NCBI GenBank assembly: GCA_023433185.1 | Contig: JAEZEN010000557.1 | Location: 1 to 15,600, forward strand | From: Pseudomonadota bacterium | GTDB taxonomy: Bacteria; Pseudomonadota; Alphaproteobacteria; Rhizobiales; Kaistiaceae | Reading direction: 5' to 3' | Length of the DNA stretch: 15,600 bases | Shown: one piece after another, positions 1 to 6,985 of the stretch | How positions within the stretch are numbered: the stretch's first letter is position 1 | How the letters are laid out: every line of letters starts with the position of its first letter | The notes under the pieces: generated by a model | The model's database searches: none | What the model was told of the DNA's origin: nothing | What the model saw: the letters and a program-made list of their open reading frames with translations, nothing else | Program-made: the position numbers and the translations under genes

Positions 1-1
1 C

Positions 2-331
2 ATGGCGGCCGGCATGGCCGCGCCGCGCGACAGCGACATGCAGCACGCGCAGCTCGGCGTCGCGGTCGCGGGCGGCCCGGCGGGCGACCTGCGGCGCGGC
101 GACCTCGTGTTCTGGCCGGGCCATGTCGCGATTCTGGCGGCCCCCGACCGCATCGTTCACGCCAGCGGGCATCACATGATGGTCGTCGTGGAGCCGCTCG
201 CCGATGCGCTTGCGCGGATCGGCCGGGCGGGCGTGCAGCCGCTCGCCGTCAGGCGACCGACGCCCGCCCCGGGCCCTGCCCCCGTTCCGCCCCTGCGGGA
301 TAGCGGAGGGCGCACGGCATCAGTCGTGTGA
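2..331 (+). CDS. NlpC/P60 family cell-wall peptidase, C-terminal part (cut by window edge)
   Basis: This is the 3' end of a gene whose start lies before the window. NlpC/P60 enzymes are papain-like cysteine peptidases that hydrolyse peptide bonds in peptidoglycan stem peptides, usually D-Glu to diamino acid. Visible are PRDSDMQ (residues 8-14 of the visible part), RRGDLVFWPGHVAIL (31-45), which carries the catalytic His41, and HASGHHM (53-59), which supplies the third polar residue. The catalytic Cys motif (DCSGL type) normally lies shortly before PRDSDMQ, so it should be just left of base 1. The tail after residue 85 is rich in Pro and Ala and probably disordered. The first visible ATG is not taken as the true start. 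The stop codon overlaps the 3' end of the convergent MgtC-family gene by 12 bases. The family assignment is secure; the exact substrate is unknown. Confidence 0.85.
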   Translation: MAAGMAAPRDSDMQHAQLGVAVAGGPAGDLRRGDLVFWPGHVAILAAPDRIVHASGHHMMVVVEPLADALARIGRAGVQPLAVRRPTPAPGPAPVPPLRDSGGRTASVV

Positions 332-829
332 TGCTCCCGGGTCTTCCTCCGGCACGGGGGGCGGCCGCCGCTGGGGGATCGCGGCCTCCACCCAGCGCAG
401 CACGACGAGGACGAACGCGGCGAAGATCGTGGCGAGGATGGCGATGAAGTAGTAGCCGATGCCGCAGGCGACGCCGATCGCGCCCGACAGCCAGAGGCTT
501 GCGCCTGTCGTCAGGCCCTGCACCTGGCCCCGCGCGAAGATGATGCTGCCGGCGGCAAGGAAGGCGACGCCGGCGGTGACCGCTTCGATGATGCGGATCG
601 GGTCGCTCTGGGTGCCCGCGCCGTCGGCACGCTCCGCCAGCTCGAGCGTCAGGACCGCAAAGGTGGCGGCCGCGAGCGCGACGAGGATATGCGTCCGCAT
701 GCCGGCCGGCCGGGCGAGATATTCGCGATCGAATCCGATCACGCCACCGAGCAGCACCGCGGCGATGAGCCGGAAGGCGATCACGTCGATGCCGAGTTCG
801 CTGTCGAAGAGAGTCTCGAGGTCTGACAC
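320..829 (-). CDS. MgtC/SapB family inner-membrane protein
   Basis: A 169-residue membrane protein of the MgtC/SapB family. In some pathogens MgtC inhibits the F1Fo ATP synthase and supports growth at low magnesium; many family members have no known role. The family signature is visible: GGVIGFDREYLARPAGMRTH (28-47), then FLAAGSIIFARG (90-101) and GLTTGASLWLSGAIGVACG (105-123). About five hydrophobic segments lie near residues 14-32, 46-63, 80-98, 107-125 and 126-146. The tail is Pro-rich and acidic and should be cytosolic. I chose the GTG at 829 because GGGAGGG sits five bases before it; an upstream in-frame GTG at 868 has no ribosome site and would add 13 unconserved residues. The short form lacks the extra C-terminal domain of Salmonella MgtC, so a general transport or membrane role is safer than virulence. 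It is the last gene of the leftward operon, 59 bases after the preceding gene. Confidence 0.88.
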   Translation of the reverse strand: MSDLETLFDSELGIDVIAFRLIAAVLLGGVIGFDREYLARPAGMRTHILVALAAATFAVLTLELAERADGAGTQSDPIRIIEAVTAGVAFLAAGSIIFARGQVQGLTTGASLWLSGAIGVACGIGYYFIAILATIFAAFVLVVLRWVEAAIPQRRPPPVPEEDPGASHD

Positions 830-834
830 GCGCG

Positions 835-841
835 CCCTCCC
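835..841 (-). promoter_or_regulatory. Ribosome binding site deciding the GTG start of the MgtC-family gene
   Basis: On the minus strand GGGAGGG lies five bases before the GTG at 829. The alternative GTG at 868 has no purine-rich site before it, so the downstream start is preferred. Confidence 0.6.
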
Positions 842-888
842 AGCCGGCAACCGTGGAGAACGCGGCACGTCACGGTTTGTTCCCGACG

Positions 889-1290
889 CTATCGTCCCGA
901 GCCGTCGAACAGCACCGATGTCGGCTTGATCGACTGGGCGGCTTCTTCCTCCTCGCCGCGCTCGGCGATCGCCTGCAGCATGGTGACCGTATCGCGCACG
1001 ACCTGCCCGGCGTTCTTCCGGTAGTCGCGGTGCACCTCGTCGGCCAGCTTACGGAGACGGTCGAGATCCATGCGGAGGCCCGCCTCGGATGGCTTGGCGG
1101 TCTCGGCCACGTAGCCGACCGAGCGGAAGTGATACACGGCATCGAGGAGCAGCGGCACGATCTCGTGCTCGTCCAGCCCGCGCTCGTCCATGATCTCCAC
1201 GATGGCCGAGAACAACGCCGACTGGTCCTCCTCGTAGAGCCGGTCGGCCTCGCTCAGGTCCTCGTCGATGGGCGGGTGCTCGTCGGCCAT
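889..1290 (-). CDS. Unrecognised small acidic protein, coupled to gpt
   Basis: A 133-residue protein I cannot assign to a named family. It has no signal peptide and no membrane segment and is probably cytosolic and largely helical. The N-terminus is strongly acidic (residues 5-43, many Asp and Glu). A mixed helical core with LLLDAVYHFRSVGYVAETA (47-65) is followed by a charged helix (72-112) and an acidic run ERGEEEEAA (110-118). Its ATG at 1290 overlaps the TGA of gpt by one base (TGATG), the classic arrangement for translational coupling, so the two proteins are probably made together. Codon use matches its neighbours, which argues for a real gene. The coupling suggests a role near purine salvage or in regulating Gpt, but nothing in the sequence shows a catalytic site. 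Confidence 0.72.
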   Translation of the reverse strand: MADEHPPIDEDLSEADRLYEEDQSALFSAIVEIMDERGLDEHEIVPLLLDAVYHFRSVGYVAETAKPSEAGLRMDLDRLRKLADEVHRDYRKNAGQVVRDTVTMLQAIAERGEEEEAAQSIKPTSVLFDGSGR

Positions 1291-1799
1291 CAGCCTGCCG
1301 TCCCCTGCGCGATCGGCGGCTGGAACGACCAGCCCATGTCCCACGGGAAGTAGATCCAGGTGTCCTGGCTGACCTCGGTGATGAAGGTGTCGACCAGCGG
1401 CCGGCCGGCCGGCTTGGCATACATCGTCGCGTAGTGGCACTTCGGCACCATGTCGCGCACGACCCGGGCCGTCCTCCCGGTGTCGACGAGATCGTCGATC
1501 ACCAGGACGCCGGCCCCGCCGCCCTCGGCGAGATCGACGATGTCGCGCCCCACCGGCTTCAGCACCTCGATGCCGCCCTGCTCCTTGTAGTCGTGGTAGG
1601 AGGCGACGCAGACCGTTTCGATCAGTCGGATGCCGAGCTCGCGGGCGATGATCGCCGCCGGCACGAGGCCGCCGCGCGTCACGCAGACGATCGCCTCCCA
1701 CTTGCCGCGGTCCGCCAGCCGCCAGGACAGCGCCCGCGCGTCCCGGTGAAACTGGTCCCAGGACACCGGGAAGGCCTTGTCGCTCCGCGCGTCGCTCAT
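1290..1799 (-). CDS. gpt: Xanthine (guanine) phosphoribosyltransferase
   Basis: Purine salvage enzyme that joins xanthine, guanine or hypoxanthine to PRPP, giving the nucleotide and pyrophosphate; it acts in the cytosol or loosely at the membrane. At 169 residues it is slightly longer than E. coli Gpt (152). Family motifs seen: [20 protein letters not shown] (39-58), which carries the flexible-loop and PRPP contacts; [14 protein letters not shown] (97-110), the PRPP-binding signature with its two acidic residues; and [11 protein letters not shown] (128-138) followed by [13 protein letters not shown] (144-156), which matches the purine-binding C-terminus of Gpt and sets it apart from Hpt. The start at 1799 has GGAG eight bases upstream. 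It sits 36 bases after the alpha/beta hydrolase gene in the same direction and overlaps the next gene by one base. Confidence 0.96.
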   Translation of the reverse strand: MSDARSDKAFPVSWDQFHRDARALSWRLADRGKWEAIVCVTRGGLVPAAIIARELGIRLIETVCVASYHDYKEQGGIEVLKPVGRDIVDLAEGGGAGVLVIDDLVDTGRTARVVRDMVPKCHYATMYAKPAGRPLVDTFITEVSQDTWIYFPWDMGWSFQPPIAQGTAG

Positions 1800-1835
1800 C
1801 GTCTCATCTCCGTTGGTGCGCGACCCTGAGCAAAA

Positions 1836-3047
1836 TCAGCGGCGCCATGCAAGCGTGTCGGCGATCCACGGGAAAACGGAACCGGCCCAGACCTGCTGCC
1901 CCATGCCGCCGCAATGGCCCCCGGCGCCGCTCTCGGCGCGGAGCCTGAGGAGCTTCTTCTCGCAGGTGAGCTTGGCGAGGACCATGTCGGACTGGGAGGC
2001 GAAGTCGCCTTCGCAGTCGACGACGAGCGTCGGGCAGCGGATCAGGCCGGCGTGGCCCTCGAGCGTGTAGCCGGCCTGCATGCGGAGAAAGTCGCCCACC
2101 GTCCTGGCGCCCATGGTCGTCATGCGCGGCGCGAGGAAGGCCTTTATCGCCGGGACATGGAGAACCTGCTCGAGCAGGTCGTCGACGACCGGGTCGGCCG
2201 CCATGATCCGCTCCCAGGCGCCCTCGCCCCACGACGCGGGCAGGAACCTCGGCACCAGCATCGCCTTCACGCGGGAAACGAATTCATACTGCCCGGGATC
2301 GCAGACCAGCGCCGCCAGCCGGTGCTCGTGCGCGGCACCGCGCGGCGCGAGGTAGCCGCCGAGGCTCCGTCCCACCAGCACGAGCTTGCCCGGATCGACG
2401 CCCTCCTGAGCCACGAGCCAGTCGAGCGCCGCGGTCAGCGCCGCTTCGAAATCGGGACGCATCGGCACCCGCTGGTCGTAGAGCATGCCGCCCTGCCCGG
2501 GTCCCTCGAAGGCGAAGACATCCATGCCCCGGGCGAGGGCCATCCAGGCCGTCTCGGAATAGGCGGACTCCGCCGTCGAATCGTAGCCGGGAATGAGGAT
2601 GATCGGCGGCCGCGGGGCCGGCGGCCCCGGCTGGCGCAGGTGGTAGGCGCCCATCGTCGCGGCGCCGAGCCGGATCGCCGCGGTCGTCGACCGCCACGGG
2701 AGCAGCTGCAATGCCGACCGGAAGGCGGCGCGGTGGCCCCGCCAGCCGGTCTGGAGGCGCGGATCGTCGAGGTCCTCGCGAACGTAGAAGAACGCCTGCC
2801 GCCAGTACTCCATCGCCCGGAGCCACGCGCCGGCGGCGCTTTCGCGATGCCGGCCGGCCGCCTCGGCCAGTGCTTCGGCGCGCCCGGCTGCCGCCGACCA
2901 CGCGGTGTACCACCCGGCCGCGTCGCCCGCCTTTGCCGCGCTGGCGGCGACCAGGACTTCCCCGAGGTCGGCGGCGCCGCAATAGCTCGCGGCGAAGGTG
3001 CGCTGGAGCTGTGCGTCGTAGTCGGCATCGTCGTAGAGAAGCTTCAT
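1836..3047 (-). CDS. Alpha/beta hydrolase with an N-terminal helical domain
   Basis: A 403-residue serine hydrolase. Residues 1-145 are a helical region rich in Ala, Trp and Arg. This is the arrangement of FrsA-like esterases and 2,6-dihydropseudooxynicotine hydrolase, where the helices cap the active site. The hydrolase core begins at PPIILIPGYDSTAES (147-161), with the oxyanion region at PGY. The nucleophile elbow is GRSLGG, Ser228. The likely acid is Asp344 or Asp348 in LVVDCEGD, and the base is His378 in GAGGHCGG, so the triad is complete. The family cleaves esters, amides or C-C bonds; the substrate cannot be told from sequence. GAGGA lies about nine bases before the ATG at 3047. The gene starts 18 bases after the cinA-like gene, so the two are probably cotranscribed. 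Confidence 0.88.
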   Translation of the reverse strand: MKLLYDDADYDAQLQRTFAASYCGAADLGEVLVAASAAKAGDAAGWYTAWSAAAGRAEALAEAAGRHRESAAGAWLRAMEYWRQAFFYVREDLDDPRLQTGWRGHRAAFRSALQLLPWRSTTAAIRLGAATMGAYHLRQPGPPAPRPPIILIPGYDSTAESAYSETAWMALARGMDVFAFEGPGQGGMLYDQRVPMRPDFEAALTAALDWLVAQEGVDPGKLVLVGRSLGGYLAPRGAAHEHRLAALVCDPGQYEFVSRVKAMLVPRFLPASWGEGAWERIMAADPVVDDLLEQVLHVPAIKAFLAPRMTTMGARTVGDFLRMQAGYTLEGHAGLIRCPTLVVDCEGDFASQSDMVLAKLTCEKKLLRLRAESGAGGHCGGMGQQVWAGSVFPWIADTLAWRR

Positions 3048-3065
3048 CGGGACGGTCCTCGTGAC

Positions 3066-3830
3066 TCAGATGGCGGCGAGCTTCGCCCGCACCTCGGCGA
3101 GCATGGCAAGCACCGCCGCCTCCGCTTCCGCGAGCCGGCCTTCCTCCCGCGAGCGGAGCACGAGTGTCGTGGTGAAGCCGGTGACCGGATCGAAGGCGGG
3201 ATAGCTGCCCATCGATACGTCCGGGTAGGCGGCCTGCACCGCCCCGAGCCCCGCCGCGATGTCGCCCTCCTTGAGGCCGGCCGAAACCGAGCGCGACAGC
3301 ATCTTCCTGCCGGTGGCCAGCCGCGGCGCCAGCGCGTCGAGCATCGCCTGCATGATCGCCGGCACGCCGGCCATCACGTGGACGTTGCCGATGGTGAAGC
3401 CCGGCGCCTTCGATACCGGGTTCTCGATCAGCGTCGCGCCTTCGGGGATGCGCGCCATGCGCAGCCGGGCCTCGTTGAGCTGGTCCTCCGGGATCCGCTC
3501 GAGCAGCATCGCCACGGCGCGCGGATCGACGTCGATCGGAACGCCGAGCGCCTTCGCCACCGAATCGGCGGTGATGTCGTCGTGGGTCGGGCCGATGCCG
3601 CCGGTGGTGAAGACGTGGTCGTAGCGAGTCCGGAGCGCGTTCACCGCGGCGACGATCTCGGCCTCGATGTCCGGCACGACCCGCACCTCGCGGAGATCGA
3701 TGCCGATGTTGGTCAGGTATTCGGCGATGTAGCCGATGTTCTTGTCCTTTGTCCGCCCCGACAGAATCTCGTCGCCGATGACGAGGACCGCCGCCGTGAC
3801 CGCCCGCAGGGGCCCGCCCGCTTCCGACAT
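3066..3830 (-). CDS. CinA-like molybdopterin-binding-fold protein (COG1058, short form)
   Basis: A 254-residue protein with the MoaB/MogA fold. This corresponds to the N-terminal domain of CinA, which in characterised members hydrolyses ADP-ribose or related nucleotides. The separate C-terminal NMN deamidase domain of full-length CinA (about 400 residues) is absent. Visible from the chosen start are AAVLVIGDEILSGRTKDKN (about 13-31), the family start motif, VFTTGGIGPTHDDITADSVA (about 73-92), which is the ligand-binding loop, and MAGVPAIM (about 152-159). I chose the ATG at 3830 because GGGAG lies eight bases before it; the GTG at 3839 overlaps that site. It heads a leftward operon with a hydrolase and gpt, which fits nucleotide housekeeping. 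It diverges from hemN across 133 bases. Confidence 0.9.
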   Translation of the reverse strand: MSEAGGPLRAVTAAVLVIGDEILSGRTKDKNIGYIAEYLTNIGIDLREVRVVPDIEAEIVAAVNALRTRYDHVFTTGGIGPTHDDITADSVAKALGVPIDVDPRAVAMLLERIPEDQLNEARLRMARIPEGATLIENPVSKAPGFTIGNVHVMAGVPAIMQAMLDALAPRLATGRKMLSRSVSAGLKEGDIAAGLGAVQAAYPDVSMGSYPAFDPVTGFTTTLVLRSREEGRLAEAEAAVLAMLAEVRAKLAAI

Positions 3831-3838
3831 CCGCACCA

Positions 3839-3843
3839 CTCCC
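3839..3843 (-). promoter_or_regulatory. Ribosome binding site deciding the ATG start of the cinA-like gene
   Basis: GGGAG on the minus strand lies eight bases before the ATG at 3830. It overlaps the alternative GTG at 3839, which therefore cannot be the main start. Confidence 0.6.
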
Positions 3844-3890
3844 GTTGCTTGCCCACCTGTCGGCCGGCAATGAATCGCAGGCAGGCGGGA

Positions 3891-3906
3891 TTTGCGCTAG
3901 CGCAAA
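3891..3906. promoter_or_regulatory. Perfect 16-bp palindrome, Crp/Fnr-family (FnrL/FixK-like) operator
   Basis: TTTGCGCTAGCGCAAA is a perfect palindrome between the divergent cinA-like gene and hemN. Its 14-bp core TTGCGCTAGCGCAA fits the FixK2-type consensus TTG(A/C)-N6-(T/G)CAA of alphaproteobacteria. The centre lies between 3898 and 3899. A start of transcription at 3940 would put it at -41.5, the class II activator position. This predicts induction of hemN at low oxygen. It is 65 bases from the hemN start and 68 from the cinA-like start, so an effect on both directions is possible. Confidence 0.75.
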
Positions 3907-3924
3907 GTGTGCCGGGGCCGGACC

Positions 3925-3933
3925 TGCTCTCAT
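3925..3933 (+). promoter_or_regulatory. Candidate extended -10 element of the hemN promoter
   Basis: TG at 3925-3926, one base, then TCTCAT at 3928-3933 (four of six match to TATAAT). If the Fnr-type palindrome is at -41.5, the -10 hexamer is expected at exactly 3928-3933, so position and sequence agree. No -35 hexamer is needed for a class II activated promoter. The implied start of transcription is near 3940, giving a leader of about 24 bases. Confidence 0.4.
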
Positions 3934-3963
3934 CGCTGACCTGAACCCGCCGGACCGAACGCC

Positions 3964-5316
3964 ATGCGACCCGAGCTTGCCATCCGCTACGCCGAGGAGC
4001 GCCTGCCGCGATACACGAGCTATCCCACCGCGCCGCAATTCGGGCCGGCCGTGGGCCCGCCGACCTACGAAACCTGGCTCGGCGATGTTCCAGACGGCGC
4101 CACCGGCTCCCTCTACGTCCACGTCCCGTTCTGCCGGCGGATGTGCTGGTACTGCGGCTGCAACACCTCCGTCGCCTCGCGCCCCGAGCCGATTGCCGAC
4201 TACGTCGCCGCGCTCGGGACCGAGATCGCTATGGTCGCGACCCGCCTGCCGCGACGCCTCGCGGCATCCCATGTCCATTTCGGCGGCGGCACGCCGACGA
4301 TCGTGACGCCGGGACAGCTCCGTCTCCTCGTCGACCGGCTCCGCGCCGCCTTCGATGTCCTGCCGGACGCCGAGCTGGCCATCGAGATCGACCCGCGGGT
4401 GCTCACTGCCCCGATGGCCTCCGCCCTCGGTGCGGCCGGGGTGACCCGGGCGAGCCTCGGCGTCCAGAGCCTCGACCCCGCCGTACAGGCTGCCATCAAC
4501 CGCCTGCAGGGCCTCGACGGGACGATGCGGGCCGTCGACCGCCTGCGCGGGGCCGGCGTCGCCGGGATCAACATCGACCTCATCTACGGCCTGCCGCGCC
4601 AAACCGTCGCCTCGGTGATCGCCACGGCCGAGGCCTGTGCAGCCCTTCGCCCAGACCGGCTGTCGGTGTTCGGCTATGCCCACGTCCCGGGCTTCAAGCG
4701 CCACCAGCGCAGGATCGACGAGCGCACCCTGCCCGGCGGCCCCGAGCGCGCCGCCCAGGCCGAGGCGATCGCCGCGACCCTCGCGGCCGCCGGCTATGTC
4801 CGCATCGGCCTCGATCATTTCGCCCTGCCCGAGGACCCGATGGCGCGCGCCGCCGGGGCCGGCAGCCTCCACCGCAACTTCCAGGGCTACACCACCGACA
4901 CCGCCGACCTGCTCCTCGGCCTCGGCGCCTCGGCCATCGGGCGGCTGCCGCAGGGCTACGTCCAGAACGCGGCGGTGACGCGGGACTACCTCGCGGCCAT
5001 CGCCGGCGGCCGGCTCGCCACGGTCCGGGGCCGCGCGCTCCGCGGCGACGACCGGCTGCGGGCCGAACTGATCGAGCGGCTGATGTGCGACTTCGCGGTC
5101 GACATCGCCGCCGTCTGCCGGCGCCACGACAAGACCGAGGCGGCGGTCGCCGACGCCTTCCCGGCGCTCGACCGGCTCGCCGCCGACGGCATCCTCCGGC
5201 GCGAGGGCAGCCGGGTCGCCATGAACGAGGACAGCCGGGATCTCGTCCGCGTCGCCGCCGCTGCCTTCGACGCCTACCGGGACGGCACGGGCGCGCTCCA
5301 CAGCCGCGCCCTGTGA
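3964..5316 (+). CDS. hemN: Oxygen-independent coproporphyrinogen III oxidase (radical SAM)
   Basis: A cytosolic radical-SAM enzyme that decarboxylates two propionates of coproporphyrinogen III to give protoporphyrinogen IX without oxygen, so haem can be made under anoxia. At 450 residues it has the usual HemN length. Visible are RYTSYPTAPQF (16-26), typical of true HemN; Tyr51; the 4Fe-4S motif with Cys57, Cys61, Cys64 and the extra Cys66 (CRRMCWYCGC); HFGGGTP (105-111) for SAM; and HRNFQGYTT (303-311), which is diagnostic for HemN against the HemW group. The C-terminal domain ends in a helical region rich in Ala and Arg. No clear ribosome site precedes the ATG at 3964, but RYTSYPT in the normal N-terminal place supports this start. 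The Fnr-type palindrome upstream suggests low-oxygen control. It lies between the cinA-like gene and sfsA. Confidence 0.96.
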   Translation: MRPELAIRYAEERLPRYTSYPTAPQFGPAVGPPTYETWLGDVPDGATGSLYVHVPFCRRMCWYCGCNTSVASRPEPIADYVAALGTEIAMVATRLPRRLAASHVHFGGGTPTIVTPGQLRLLVDRLRAAFDVLPDAELAIEIDPRVLTAPMASALGAAGVTRASLGVQSLDPAVQAAINRLQGLDGTMRAVDRLRGAGVAGINIDLIYGLPRQTVASVIATAEACAALRPDRLSVFGYAHVPGFKRHQRRIDERTLPGGPERAAQAEAIAATLAAAGYVRIGLDHFALPEDPMARAAGAGSLHRNFQGYTTDTADLLLGLGASAIGRLPQGYVQNAAVTRDYLAAIAGGRLATVRGRALRGDDRLRAELIERLMCDFAVDIAAVCRRHDKTEAAVADAFPALDRLAADGILRREGSRVAMNEDSRDLVRVAAAAFDAYRDGTGALHSRAL

Positions 5317-5325
5317 GGTGATGGT

Positions 5326-5345
5326 GCATCCCCGCCGCGGGATGC
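5326..5345. terminator. Short hairpin between hemN and sfsA
   Basis: GCATCCC and GGGATGC form a perfect 7-bp stem around a 6-base loop, 9 bases after the hemN stop codon and 12 bases before sfsA. No T run follows, so it is not a standard intrinsic terminator. It may protect the hemN transcript end or weaken read-through. Confidence 0.35.
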
Positions 5346-5357
5346 TAAGCCCCAGCG

Positions 5358-6062
5358 ATGCGCTTTCCCGCTCCCCTCCTCGAAGGCCGTCTCGTCCGCC
5401 GCTACAAGCGCTTCCTTGCCGATGTCGAGCTGGCAGATGGAACGCTGGTCACCGTCCACTGCGCCAATCCCGGCTCGATGCTCGGCCTTGCCGAGCCTGG
5501 CATGCGGGTGCTCCTGTCGCGCTCGGCCAACGCCGCCCGCAAGCTGCCCCTGTCCTGGGAACTCGTGGAGGCACCGGGCTGCGGCCTCGTCGGCATCAAC
5601 ACCGCGCTGCCCAACCGGCTGGTCGAGGAGGCGCTCCGCGCCGGGCGGATCGCCGAATTCGCCGGCTACCCGACGCTCCGCCGCGAAGTCGCCTACGGCA
5701 CCGGCTCGCGCGTCGACTTCGTCCTCGCCGGGCCGGGACGCCCGGACGCCTATCTCGAGGTGAAGAACGTGCATTTCTCCCGTATCCCCGGTCTCGCCGA
5801 GTTTCCCGATTCCGTGACGGCACGGGGCGCCCGCCATCTCGACGAACTGGTCTCGGTGGTCGCCGCCGGGGGACGGGCGGCGATGCTCTACCTCGTCCAG
5901 CGCACGGACGCGGCTCTGATGGCGATCTGCCGCGACCTCGACCCCGCCTATGGCGCCGCCTTCGACCGGGCGCGCCGAGCCGGCGTCGAGATGCTCGCCT
6001 ATCGCTGCACGATCACCGCCGAGGAGATTGCCGTGGGCGACGCCATCCCCGTCGCGGCCTGA
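5358..6062 (+). CDS. sfsA: SfsA family DNA/RNA nuclease (sugar fermentation stimulation protein homologue)
   Basis: A 234-residue protein of normal SfsA length. SfsA was named for an effect on maltose genes in E. coli; the fold joins an OB-like N-terminal nucleic-acid-binding part to a PD-(D/E)XK nuclease part. Visible are [12 protein letters not shown] (14-25), HCANPGSM (34-41), [11 protein letters not shown] (79-89), the nuclease core GSRVDFVL (116-123) with Asp120 and LEVKNV (133-138) with Glu134 and Lys136, then [17 protein letters not shown] (148-164). All metal-binding positions are present, so it should be active. It starts 41 bases after hemN and has no obvious ribosome site; ATG at 5358 is the normal N-terminus for the family. 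The order sfsA-map-radC is, as I recall, common in Rhizobiales. The true cellular substrate is not settled. Confidence 0.94.
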   Translation: MRFPAPLLEGRLVRRYKRFLADVELADGTLVTVHCANPGSMLGLAEPGMRVLLSRSANAARKLPLSWELVEAPGCGLVGINTALPNRLVEEALRAGRIAEFAGYPTLRREVAYGTGSRVDFVLAGPGRPDAYLEVKNVHFSRIPGLAEFPDSVTARGARHLDELVSVVAAGGRAAMLYLVQRTDAALMAICRDLDPAYGAAFDRARRAGVEMLAYRCTITAEEIAVGDAIPVAA

Positions 6063-6077
6063 GCCTGCCCGGAAAGC

Positions 6078-6106
6078 TTGTATCGCGGCGTCAGAATCGT
6101 CATATC
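6078..6106 (+). promoter_or_regulatory. Weak sigma-70-like promoter candidate before map
   Basis: TTGTAT at 6078-6083 and CATATC at 6101-6106 are separated by exactly 17 bases, in the least GC-rich part of the sfsA-map gap. Each hexamer matches consensus at only three of six positions, so support comes mainly from spacing and composition. It would give map and radC a transcript of their own with a leader of about 45 bases. Confidence 0.28.
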
Positions 6107-6127
6107 CTTGGAAAACAGCCTCATCGT

Positions 6128-6142
6128 CGCGCCCCGGGCGCG
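6128..6142. other. Inverted repeat just before the map ribosome site
   Basis: CGCGCCC and GGGCGCG flank a single C, and the right arm ends on the first G of the GGGAG ribosome site at 6142-6146. Folded RNA could lightly mask the site, but the loop is too small for all seven pairs to form. It may be no more than local GC bias. Confidence 0.2.
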
Positions 6143-6157
6143 GGAGATTTTCCTCGG

Positions 6158-6985
6158 ATGGTGAACTACGTCGACGCGGGTCTCGCGCCGCTCAGGAACG
6201 ACGGCCAGATCAAGCTCCATGGACCGGAGGCGTTCGCGGGCATGCACCGGGCCGGCCGGCTCGTCGCCGAGTGCCTCGACGCGGTCAACGACATCGTCGC
6301 GCCCGGCGTGCCGACCCAGGTCATCGACGACTTCGTCTACGACTTCGGCATGGCCCATGGCGCGCTGCCTGCGACGCTGGGCTACAAGGGCTACACCAAG
6401 TCGACCTGCACCTCGATCAACCACGTCGTCTGCCACGGCATTCCCGGCGAGAAGCCCCTTCGTGACGGCGACATCGTCAACATCGACGTGACTTTCATCG
6501 TCGACGGCTGGCACGGCGATTCGAGCCGCATGTACAAGGTCGGCGAGGTGAAGCGCGCCGCCGAACGCCTGATGGACGTGACCTACGAGGCGATGATGCG
6601 CGGCATCGAGGCGATCCGCCCCGGCCGGACGACCGGCGACATCGGCGCCGCGATCCAGGAGTATGCCGAGGCCGAGCGCTGCAGCGTCGTCCGCGACTTC
6701 TGCGGCCACGGCGTCGGCCGGCTTTTCCACGACGTGCCCAACATCCTCCACTACGGCACGCCCGGCGAAGGCGTCGAGCTCAGGCCCGGCATGATCTTCA
6801 CCGTCGAGCCGATGATCAATCTCGGGCGCCCGCATGTGAAGATCCTCGCCGACGGGTGGACCGCGGTGACCCGCGACCGTTCGCTCTCGGCACAGTACGA
6901 GCACTCGGTCGGCGTCACCGAAACCGGGTGCGAGATCTTCACGCTCTCGCCGAAGGGCCTCGTTCCACCGCGCAGCGGAGCATGA
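6158..6985 (+). CDS. map: Type I methionine aminopeptidase
   Basis: A cytosolic metalloenzyme that removes the initiator Met from nascent proteins when residue two is small. Of 275 residues, the first 20 or so precede the catalytic core. All expected ligands and catalytic residues of the M24A family are visible: His93 (VCHGIPG), Asp110 and Asp121 ([19 protein letters not shown]), His184 ([10 protein letters not shown]), Glu217 (FTVEPM) and Glu248 (QYEHSVGV). The start at 6158 has GGGAG 11 bases upstream. The reading frame stays open far upstream into sfsA, but that part is in the wrong frame for sfsA and lacks family similarity. The last codons overlap radC in an ATGA (6982-6985). Anbu in this window probably depends on this activity to free its N-terminal Thr. 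Confidence 0.97.
   Translation: MVNYVDAGLAPLRNDGQIKLHGPEAFAGMHRAGRLVAECLDAVNDIVAPGVPTQVIDDFVYDFGMAHGALPATLGYKGYTKSTCTSINHVVCHGIPGEKPLRDGDIVNIDVTFIVDGWHGDSSRMYKVGEVKRAAERLMDVTYEAMMRGIEAIRPGRTTGDIGAAIQEYAEAERCSVVRDFCGHGVGRLFHDVPNILHYGTPGEGVELRPGMIFTVEPMINLGRPHVKILADGWTAVTRDRSLSAQYEHSVGVTETGCEIFTLSPKGLVPPRSGA

Noticed and set aside
1914..3944. A 676-codon open frame on the plus strand
   Set aside because: It lies opposite the alpha/beta hydrolase and cinA-like genes, both with full motif sets. The translation is low-complexity Arg/His/Gly-rich.
2284..5301. A roughly 1000-codon open frame on the minus strand across hemN, the cinA-like gene and the hydrolase
   Set aside because: It is antisense to hemN and out of frame with the two recognised minus-strand genes. 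Its Arg/Gly/Ala-rich translation fits no family and arises because stop codons are rare in GC-rich DNA.
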